This document shows, piece by piece, positions 1 through 5,973 of a stretch of 11,584 nucleotides of DNA. The position numbers and the translations under genes were made by a program. The DNA comes from a bacterium. Its GTDB lineage: Bacteria; UBA3054. Below the pieces are notes generated by a model, which was not told where the DNA came from, ran no database searches, and was given only the letters and a program-made list of their open reading frames with translations. The stretch spans positions 1-11,584 of the forward strand of contig JAFYIM010000510.1 in assembly GCA_017538635.1 (NCBI GenBank). Direction: 5' to 3'. The stretch's first letter is position 1, and each line of letters opens with the position of its first letter.

Positions 1-402
1 GAAGTAAGAACCGTTCTTCCCGAGCGCACCTTCTGGGAAAAGATAACCATCCTTCACAGGGAAAGCTTCCGGCCGGAAGGCAGTCCCCTGCCCCATCGTT
101 ACTCCAGGCATTATTACGACGTATATTGCATGATGAATTCACCGGTAAAAGAAAAAGCCTTGAAAGACCTTGCGCTGCTTGAAAAAGTAGTCTCTTTTAA
201 AGACAAGTTTTACCACAGTCCCTGGGGGCGTTACGATCTGGCGAAACCGGGATCGATTCGCCTAATGCCGCCGGAACACAATATTCAAGCGCTGAGATCC
301 GACTATGAGCAAATGCTTGGCATGCTCTACGGAGTAAAACCAACCTTTGACGAAATAATGGGCAGCCTAGCTCGCCTGGAAGAAGAGATAAACCGCGGCT
401 GA
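1..402 (+). CDS. AbiEii/AbiGii-type nucleotidyltransferase toxin-family protein, 5'-truncated by window edge
   Basis: Frame 1 is open from the first base to a TGA at 400-402, giving 133 C-terminal residues; the start lies before the window. I recognise the C-terminal part of the AbiEii/AbiGii nucleotidyltransferase family (type IV toxin-antitoxin systems). Visible hallmarks are VRTVLPERTFWEKITILH (residues 2-19), which corresponds to the conserved PERTFxEK segment of the family, then PLPHRYSRHYYD (about 29-40) and the basic/aromatic run FKDKFYHSPW followed by RYDLAKPGSIRLMPP. The catalytic GSxxxDxD motif would lie upstream and is not visible. An ATG at 130 opens a 90-residue in-frame ORF, but it is internal: the family-like sequence continues upstream without a break. 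Family members transfer nucleotides to a cellular target, and an AbiEi-like antitoxin is normally encoded just upstream, so activity and partner cannot be judged here. No partner gene is present on the downstream side. Confidence 0.85.
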   Translation, partial: EVRTVLPERTFWEKITILHRESFRPEGSPLPHRYSRHYYDVYCMMNSPVKEKALKDLALLEKVVSFKDKFYHSPWGRYDLAKPGSIRLMPPEHNIQALRSDYEQMLGMLYGVKPTFDEIMGSLARLEEEINRG

Positions 403-410
403 TCTTCCGT

Positions 411-454
411 TCTATTTAATATTTTTGCAAGAAACTGCAAAAATATTAAATAGA
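411..454. repeat. AT-rich perfect inverted repeat, 19-bp arms
   Basis: Arms at 411-429 and 436-454 are perfectly complementary with a six-base loop AGAAAC at 430-435. The arms are almost wholly A/T (core AATATTTTTGCA). After a two-base bulge, TTCC (405-408) could also pair with GGAA (455-458). It starts eight bases after the AbiEii stop. No T-tract follows on the plus strand, so it is not a canonical intrinsic terminator. It could be an mRNA 3'-end stabiliser, a protein-binding palindrome or part of a small mobile repeat. Part of its right arm (440-453, AAAATATTAAATAG) recurs at 7873-7886. Confidence 0.8.
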
Positions 455-492
455 GGAAATGATATGACAGTGCCTAAATTGCTGCCTGAACT

Positions 493-526
493 AGCTTCCC
501 GCTTCGGCGGGAAGCTCTTTTTTTGT
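493..526 (+). terminator. Rho-independent terminator after the AbiEii-type gene
   Basis: A perfect 10-bp GC-rich stem (AGCTTCCCGC at 493-502 with GCGGGAAGCT at 507-516) closes a stable TTCG tetraloop and is followed by CTTTTTTTGT. This is a textbook intrinsic terminator for plus-strand transcription. The same hairpin recurs at the right edge of the window (11556-11584). Confidence 0.92.
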
Positions 527-547
527 CTGTTTTTAACGCTGAAACGC

Positions 548-576
548 TTGAAACCAGTTTTGAAAAATGCTATGAC
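548..576 (+). promoter_or_regulatory. Putative sigma70-type promoter for the 125-residue PEP-CTERM gene
   Basis: TTGAAA at 548-553 (5 of 6 to TTGACA), a 17-base spacer, then TATGAC at 571-576 (4 of 6 to TATAAT), preceded by TGC as in an extended -10. It lies just after the terminator and would give a leader of about 110 bases. This is a consensus match only; sigma specificity in the host is unknown. Confidence 0.45.
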
Positions 577-642
577 ATGCCTATCATTTGGGCTGCGTTT
601 AGCCAAGATGACATTGCCAATCAGCAAAAAACATATACGCTA

Positions 643-694
643 TTTTTAATGGCGGTTTCTTAGGAACCGCTTAACCTTTTCACCAACAGGTTCT
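643..694 (+). promoter_or_regulatory. Leader with hairpin and motif shared with the 7953 gene
   Basis: An 8-bp hairpin (GCGGTTTC at 652-659, loop TTA, GGAACCGC at 663-670, one G-U pair) sits 24 bases before the start. In order the leader holds TTTTTAA (643-649), GAACCGC (664-670) and CCAACAG-2-TCT-ATGAAA (683-700). The same three elements, in the same order, precede the gene at 7953 (TTTTTAA 7922-7928, GAACCGC 7930-7936, CCAACAG 7941-7947). There is no strong Shine-Dalgarno; AGG at 688-690 is only four bases from the ATG. Confidence 0.5.
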
Positions 695-1072
695 ATGAAA
701 AAACTTATCTTTTTAACGCTCGCAATAGCAGCGACCGTTCTCCTGGCGGACACCACGCTGGAAGGCACCGACTGGGCGAAGGGCTGCTACGACAGACGCA
801 TTTCCGTCACCGCGGTGCAGATAGAAGATCCGGGCATAAATTATGGGCTCCTGACTACTTCCGGCGAAGCGACCGGCGCCTATGTTTGGGATTACACCAG
901 CATCTCCAATCTGCCCTACAGGGCCACCTATTGCCTGAAATACAGGATCTTCAACGGCAACACCACCTTCGAAGCCAAGACCTCGGAGGCGAATTTCACC
1001 GTGGTTCCCGAACCGGGAATGATGCTCTTCGCGCTGGCGTTAGGCCTCTTTTCGCTTGCGAAAAAGAATTGA
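695..1072 (+). CDS. Small secreted PEP-CTERM domain protein, 125 aa
   Basis: The product has a signal peptide (MKK, hydrophobic core to about residue 17, cleavage likely after A18 in VLLA|DT), a short mature domain of about 85 residues, and a C-terminal PEP-CTERM-like sorting signal: VPEPG at 104-108, a hydrophobic helix, and a basic end AKKN. In systems of this kind the tail is recognised by an exosortase and the protein goes to the surface or the extracellular matrix. I do not recognise the mature domain. However, its GAYVWDYTS..SNLP...TY stretch (residues 61-79) aligns with GTTVWDYTTESYSDLP...TY in the N-terminal module of the SUMF1 protein encoded at 5974-7674, so the two are homologous. 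The start follows the shared leader motif with only a weak ribosome site. The gene stands alone between a terminator at 493-526 and one at 1131-1167. An overlapping +2-frame ORF (886-1098) is a shadow. Confidence 0.85.
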   Translation: MKKLIFLTLAIAATVLLADTTLEGTDWAKGCYDRRISVTAVQIEDPGINYGLLTTSGEATGAYVWDYTSISNLPYRATYCLKYRIFNGNTTFEAKTSEANFTVVPEPGMMLFALALGLFSLAKKN

Positions 1073-1130
1073 CAGAGCCAAGCGCCGCGGAAGAATAGCG
1101 AAAGAAGCGAAGCTTGCTCGCGTATATTGA

Positions 1131-1167
1131 AAGAAGGACGCCAACTTATTCGGCGTCCTTCTTCTTT
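1131..1167 (+). terminator. Rho-independent terminator after the small PEP-CTERM gene
   Basis: AAGAAGGACGCC (1131-1142) pairs perfectly over 12 bp with GGCGTCCTTCTT (1152-1163), with a nine-base loop and then CTTTTG. It lies 58 bases past the stop of the small PEP-CTERM gene. On the minus strand the hairpin is followed only by a short T run, so termination of the convergent protease gene here is possible but weaker. Confidence 0.85.
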
Positions 1168-1229
1168 TGCACAGTCTGTTTTTGAATAAGCCCGTGCGGC
1201 CGCAGCCAGCCGCTGCGTGAAACCGAGCG

Positions 1230-4200
1230 TCAGATACGCTTCCTTAGCAGCATTGCGGCCGCCAGAAGGGCAAAGAAAGAAAAGAGCGGCTCGGGAATAG
1301 GCGCTTCTAAGGACACCCTCAGTTCCTTCACGTCCGCTTCGCTGCCAAGCGCCGCCAAATTGAAGCGCAGGTAGTCCACAGCGTCGGTGGGCTGAACGTT
1401 GGCGCCCGTGATTTTCTGCTCTGGGATCTTCTCGGTCTCGAAGAAGGTTATTTCGCGCAGGATCTTAATGTCCGGCTGAATGTTCAAAAGGTAGTCGTAG
1501 TTCAGCCAGTAGCCGATGGGCGCCCTTTGTGAGAATAGTCCGGTGTTACGGGCGTAGTCGGTCAGCGTAAGGCGCACGGTCTTGTTGGCGCCCGAGCCGT
1601 TGGAAGCAAAGGCGCTCTGGAAGATCCTTTGATCCTCGTTCTGGGTGAAGAAGAAATTGCCTACGAAAGCTGAGGGGAACCTGAGCTTCGTCTCCACGCG
1701 CAGATCAATGTCAAAGCCCAGGCCGGAAGGCATGCCTACGTAGCACAGAGCGCCCTGGGAGCCCTCCGGAAGAGCGCTGTTGGCCTCTCTTCTCAGATGC
1801 AGGTATCCCGAACCGTCCTCGGTTTTCACGGTAGTCGAAAGCGATTCCTCGCCGCTCCAGTTGACGTCCCGGATTTTCAGGTCGCTGCCGGAAAGATCGT
1901 CGAAATCTCCTTCGTAGAGAACGTAGCCGGAATCAACGCTGCCGCAGGGAAGCCCGAAGCGGAGGTTGAAAAGTCCGGAATCGCCGCCGTCGATCTCTAT
2001 TTCTCCCGGAACGTACTGCGGCGTGGTGGAAGTTTTGAGAGCCCTGATGCTAAGGACAGCGGAATCGCTAAGGGTGCCGGAAGAAGGCGTCACTTCGAAC
2101 CACTCGGGATTCTTGGTTATCCTGGCGGTATAGCTGATGACTTCATCGGGAAGCGAATTGGTCAGGACCCACTCCACTTCTTCGTCGCCGATGGAGAAAG
2201 GCACGCAGGCCACGCCCAATTTGGGCGTTTCCAGGGAGGAGAGTTTCACTTCCAGATTGGAGAGCTTCAAAGCGCCGCCCGGGTTGGGCAGATAGATCCT
2301 GACGTCGCTCACCGCCGAGGATCGGGAGGCGCCCTCGTAGGTGATCTGGTCGTTTACGATATACCTGTTCGTGCCGGCGAAGACCGTCTTCAAAACTTTG
2401 TTGACGGGCGCGGTGTTGACGCGGAAGCCGTAGGTGAAGAAATTGTCTTCCGGGAAAGTCTGCGTGACAAGGCCGGGATTCGTCAGGTAGTCCGTCAAGT
2501 CAATAGATACGGAACCGTTGATGTTGTTTATTTCGCTCTGGAACTGGCGCTGAGAGGCGTTCTGGGTGAAGATAGCCTTCGAGGTGCCGGGCGCCATGGC
2601 CATTTCTCCTCTAACCACCAGATCGTATTTGCGGTGCAGATTGGCGGGCACTCCCACATGGATGAAGAGGCCTTTTTCGTCTTCCGATAAGCCGGAGGAC
2701 TCTCCCCCGCCGATGACCTTGAGGAACTGCTTGCGGGGATTTTCAGAGACGCAGCGCTCCACCTTCAGATCGTCAATGTCGAAATTGCCCACGCCTTCCA
2801 GGAAGAAACGGATAGCCGAGAAATAATCGGCGTTCATGTTGTCGGCGTAAACGCCCGCGCAGTTCTCCTCCGTTCCTCCGAAGTTAAGGTGCCGCAAGAC
2901 GTGGCGGTCGCCGCCGCCAAGACGGACGGGATCGGCTTCTATGAGCATTTCCAGAGGATACCAGACGTTGTCATTGGGGTAGCCCTGGCTGGCGAAAGCC
3001 GGATGCGTCGCGTCGCCGTAGCCTGTCCTCAAAATGAAGCCTCCGCCCTGGCGCTCGAAAGTAGTCTTGCAGATATCGGGAGAAATAAGCGAAAGAGACT
3101 TGCTGCTGAGGCCCGTCATGCGGATCCGGCCGGAGATCTTAAAGAAGCGGTTGGTGTGGCCTTCGCCCCAGCCCTCCTCGATACCGGGAACTGCTACGTC
3201 CACGGCGAACTGCCCGTTCGATCGCCTGATGGAGAGATATTTGTTTCCTCCTTCACTGACTATCACAGCGGTGCCGTTGGTGGACATGCCGTAGCTGCGG
3301 GACCAGCCGCCCTGGCCGAGGATGCTGCCCGTAGCGTAAGACTCGAAATTCTCCTCGAAGACGCTGTCGTAAAAATCCACCGGCTCGTTGTCGAGGGCGG
3401 TCGTCGTATCTTTGGCGGCTGTGACTGAAGCGTCGAAGCCCACGGGGCTCGGGTAAGGATAATCGGAAAAGTCGGCGCGGTACAAGACGTAGCCTTTCTT
3501 TTCATTACCGTTGGGGAAGCCTATTCTGCGCGAAACAAGGCCGGCGCCGCCGCAATTTATCCTTATGACGCAGGTGGGATAATCGGAGAGCCCGACGCCT
3601 CCCGAGAAGCGCAGACGCACTTTGGCGGATTTTAGGAAAGTGCCGGTGGCGCCTTCAATAGAGAAGCATTTTTCCAGATCCTCCGCGAGCTCGGCCCTGT
3701 AGGTAATATAGCAATTCGGGTTAAGGTTGGTGAGCGTCACTTCGCAGTAATCCTTGCCCCAGGCGAAAGCCGGCTCGGTTGCGAAGTCTATTTTCCCTGT
3801 TCTCTGTCCGCGCCCGTAGTTGACAACGAGGGAGCAGGGCTGGGGACCCTGCATAATGTTGTAGCCCTTTAAAACGACCGTGTAGCGTCCGGCCGGACAA
3901 CTGCGAAGGTGCAGGACTTCGGCGTTGTTGACATGGTCGTTCAGGGTGTTTCTCGCACCGTTGGGATCGATCACGGTAAGGTCGATGTCGTTGACCAGGG
4001 CTTTGGCGGCCGAGGTAGTCCCAGGATAGTCGCTCCAGACCAGACCCACCGTCAGATCGGTGTTCTCCGGCTTATCGAAGAAGTTGGTGATGGCCTGACC
4101 GTTGCCTACGCTGTATTCCTTGAACTTCATTTCGCCGTCGGTGGGCTCCAGGCTTTCCTTCATGTTGATGTGCCCGTGCCCTTCCACGGCGTTGGGGCGC

Positions 4201-5774
4201 GTCTGCGGGATCTCCTCAAAGTAAGGATACTGCCCGGGATAAAGCGTGCGGGCGCCGCAGAACATGACGGCCTTGACCAGAGAGGCGCTGGGCGAAGAGA
4301 CGCCGCGTTTTTTTATGAGATAATCGCGGATGACGGCCGCGCAGCCGGCGGCCACGGGTGAAGCCATGCTCGTGCCGTAGAGCTGGGTGTAATACTCGGA
4401 GCGGACGCTGGTCGCTTCCCTACTGGCTTTGCAGGAATTGATCGCGGTGCCGGGGGCCACGATGTCGGGCTTGATGCGTCCGTCGGAGCAAGGGCCGCGG
4501 CTGGAAAAGAAAGCCATGCCCTGGTGGAGCCCGTCGTAGGGTTCGGTCTCCGGCGACGCCATAGGACGGTAGTTTTCGGAAGCGCCCACCGCTATGACGT
4601 TCTTGGAGCAAGCTCCGGGAGTCAGCTTGCATTCGGTCGGAAGATTCAGCTTGTTGTTGTCGTTACCGGCGGCGAAGCAGACGGTGTAATCCTTGTGATT
4701 CCAGACAAGCGTGTCGTAGGAGCGGCTCTCGCTGCTGTAAGAGCCGCTGGAGCCGCTGCCCCAGCTGTTGTTCATGACTCGGGCGCCCTGATTGTAGGTG
4801 CTTTCCAATTCGGAATCCGAGCCGACATAGAGTCCGGCTGCGCCTCCTGCGGCCAGGATCAGAATAGAGGCTCCGGAGGCCATGCCGCAGAATTGTCCGT
4901 CGCTGGCGGCGCCGGTGCCGCAGGCCGTACCAGCCACATGGGTCCCGTGTCCGCTGTTGTCATACCAGCTGCTGGAGCCGCGGTCCCTGGAAGCGCCGCT
5001 GGTGATCATTCCTACGATCCGCTTGTTCTTGAAGTCAGGGTGAATGTTGTTGACGTCGCCGTTGTCAAGTCCGGAGTCATGGATGCATATCATTTGCGAG
5101 GAAGCGTTGTATCCCCGCATACGCAGATCCTCCAGGTTGCAGCAATGGGAGGAGCGCGCCACGTCGTTAAAGAAGACCGGGTCCGAGTAGCTCTCGATGG
5201 ATCCGACTTCGCTCATTTTGGCAAGCTTTTCGATCTGCGCATCCGTAAGGTGCGCCGTAAGGCACGGGCAGATGGTCTCCGACTTTACTCTGTATTCCAC
5301 GCCCTCCTTTTCCAGAGCCTCCTTGACGACTGGCAGAAACTCGTCCCTGGTCACCGCTATAAGGACGTAGCGGGGATTGGAAACGGAAGCCACGCCGTAA
5401 GTTTTGTTGTCGAGCTCGCAGACTGTTTTGTATTCCGGCAGAAATTCGCCAAGATAGATGAAATCGATATCCGCCCTAAGTTTTGCGATCTGCTCTTCCG
5501 TTCCCTCCAGGATATAGGCGTTGGGAGGAACGTGGCCGTAAACGCGGAGACCGAGTTCTGAAACGGCCTCCAATTCCTCCGCGGTGAAGTTCGTTTCCGG
5601 CTGCGCCAAATACAGCCTGGTGCCGGCAGTGGACGGCGCGCAGACAGGCTCTTGCTGCATGGCGCTCATAACAGATGCGCTGCTGGTGTCAAGCGTTGCC
5701 TTGGCGAGTTCTATCTTGCCCGGATCGGCAAGCGCGGAAAGCGGAAGCAGGAGGAGGAAAAGCAGTTTTTTCAT
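1230..5774 (-). CDS. Secreted KP-43-like subtilisin (S8) protease with BACON-like and jelly-roll-like modules and PEP-CTERM tail, 1514 aa
   Basis: This is an extracellular serine endopeptidase. The signal peptide is residues 1-16 (LLLLPLSALA|D). The propeptide spans about 20-205, with VPPNAYILEGTEEQ typical of KP-43-type subtilases. The S8 domain spans about 210-540: Asp233 (ICIHDSGLD), His276 (NSGHGTHVAG), oxyanion Asn371 (FAAGND) and Ser469 (GTSMASPVAAG), so the triad is intact. A KP-43-type beta-barrel at about 546-655 is marked by LVWSDYPGTTSAAKALVNDI. Then come a BACON-like domain (about 660-755), a jelly-roll-like module (761-1185) apparently interrupted by a second one (803-1010), another BACON-like domain (1186-1275, WFEVTPSSGT) and a last jelly-roll-like module (1283-1490). 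It ends in IPEP (1493-1496), a hydrophobic helix and RKRI. Twelve Cys between 211 and 506 suggest disulfides outside the cytoplasm. The ATG at 5774 starts a clear signal peptide but has no evident Shine-Dalgarno. Protease identity is firm; the carbohydrate- or surface-binding role of the C-terminal half is inferred. Confidence 0.93.
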   Translation of the reverse strand: MKKLLFLLLLPLSALADPGKIELAKATLDTSSASVMSAMQQEPVCAPSTAGTRLYLAQPETNFTAEELEAVSELGLRVYGHVPPNAYILEGTEEQIAKLRADIDFIYLGEFLPEYKTVCELDNKTYGVASVSNPRYVLIAVTRDEFLPVVKEALEKEGVEYRVKSETICPCLTAHLTDAQIEKLAKMSEVGSIESYSDPVFFNDVARSSHCCNLEDLRMRGYNASSQMICIHDSGLDNGDVNNIHPDFKNKRIVGMITSGASRDRGSSSWYDNSGHGTHVAGTACGTGAASDGQFCGMASGASILILAAGGAAGLYVGSDSELESTYNQGARVMNNSWGSGSSGSYSSESRSYDTLVWNHKDYTVCFAAGNDNNKLNLPTECKLTPGACSKNVIAVGASENYRPMASPETEPYDGLHQGMAFFSSRGPCSDGRIKPDIVAPGTAINSCKASREATSVRSEYYTQLYGTSMASPVAAGCAAVIRDYLIKKRGVSSPSASLVKAVMFCGARTLYPGQYPYFEEIPQTRPNAVEGHGHINMKESLEPTDGEMKFKEYSVGNGQAITNFFDKPENTDLTVGLVWSDYPGTTSAAKALVNDIDLTVIDPNGARNTLNDHVNNAEVLHLRSCPAGRYTVVLKGYNIMQGPQPCSLVVNYGRGQRTGKIDFATEPAFAWGKDYCEVTLTNLNPNCYITYRAELAEDLEKCFSIEGATGTFLKSAKVRLRFSGGVGLSDYPTCVIRINCGGAGLVSRRIGFPNGNEKKGYVLYRADFSDYPYPSPVGFDASVTAAKDTTTALDNEPVDFYDSVFEENFESYATGSILGQGGWSRSYGMSTNGTAVIVSEGGNKYLSIRRSNGQFAVDVAVPGIEEGWGEGHTNRFFKISGRIRMTGLSSKSLSLISPDICKTTFERQGGGFILRTGYGDATHPAFASQGYPNDNVWYPLEMLIEADPVRLGGGDRHVLRHLNFGGTEENCAGVYADNMNADYFSAIRFFLEGVGNFDIDDLKVERCVSENPRKQFLKVIGGGESSGLSEDEKGLFIHVGVPANLHRKYDLVVRGEMAMAPGTSKAIFTQNASQRQFQSEINNINGSVSIDLTDYLTNPGLVTQTFPEDNFFTYGFRVNTAPVNKVLKTVFAGTNRYIVNDQITYEGASRSSAVSDVRIYLPNPGGALKLSNLEVKLSSLETPKLGVACVPFSIGDEEVEWVLTNSLPDEVISYTARITKNPEWFEVTPSSGTLSDSAVLSIRALKTSTTPQYVPGEIEIDGGDSGLFNLRFGLPCGSVDSGYVLYEGDFDDLSGSDLKIRDVNWSGEESLSTTVKTEDGSGYLHLRREANSALPEGSQGALCYVGMPSGLGFDIDLRVETKLRFPSAFVGNFFFTQNEDQRIFQSAFASNGSGANKTVRLTLTDYARNTGLFSQRAPIGYWLNYDYLLNIQPDIKILREITFFETEKIPEQKITGANVQPTDAVDYLRFNLAALGSEADVKELRVSLEAPIPEPLFSFFALLAAAMLLRKRI
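1305..3794 (-). repeat. Coding repeat: alternating BACON-like and jelly-roll-like modules in the protease
   Basis: Residues 661-1490 of the protease repeat a pattern at protein level. BACON-like units each end in a phrase leading into GYVLYxxDF (residues 761-769 and 1283-1291), and jelly-roll-like units share FTQNxxQRxFQS (about 1069-1079 and 1376-1386) and L(T)DY...G(L)xxQ. The same pair is found in the 7953-11516 product (GYVMYASDF at residues 921-929). DNA-level identity is low, so this is old duplication. Confidence 0.7.
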
Positions 5775-5886
5775 AGGTCGGGAAACTTTTCTTATCTCAA
5801 TTAAAAATAGACTCTATGTTATAGATTATTAACCGTGATATTTTACCATTTATGCTGAATCTCGACCACCATGTAATAAAGAGGAC

Positions 5887-5931
5887 AAAAATAATAATGC
5901 GCAAAAAATTTTGCGCATTATTATTTTTTTT
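5887..5931 (-). terminator. Intrinsic terminator for the SUMF1 gene, bidirectional-looking palindrome
   Basis: Arms at 5887-5906 and 5909-5928 are perfectly complementary over 20 bp around GCGC. A-tracts and T-tracts flank both sides, so on either strand the stem is followed by a U-run. It lies 43 bases past the SUMF1 stop on the minus strand. A second small hairpin (AAGGCT 5932-5937, loop CAA, AGCCTT 5941-5946) sits between. On the minus strand both separate the SUMF1 gene from the protease gene, so those two are probably transcribed independently. Confidence 0.75.
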
Positions 5932-5973
5932 AAGGCTCAAAGCCTTTGTGTTAACTTTGATCCGAATTGATCG

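Noticed and set aside
412..627. 71-codon minus-strand frame in the same gap
   Set aside because: It is composed of the hairpin and terminator sequences read backwards and has no supporting signal.
425..649. 74-codon plus-strand frame, or a shorter one from an ATG at 464 behind GAGG, in the 403-694 gap
   Set aside because: It reads through the terminator stem-loop and T-tract at 493-526 and overlaps the hairpin arm; no recognisable product.
1797..2690. 297-codon and other plus-strand frames opposite the protease C-terminal half
   Set aside because: Antisense shadows with no signal, motif or promoter; the minus-strand frame carries the repeated modules.
4524..5561. 345-codon open frame on the plus strand opposite the protease domain
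   Set aside because: It is antisense to the conserved catalytic region with its Asp, His, Asn and Ser motifs; no ribosome site or recognisable domain.
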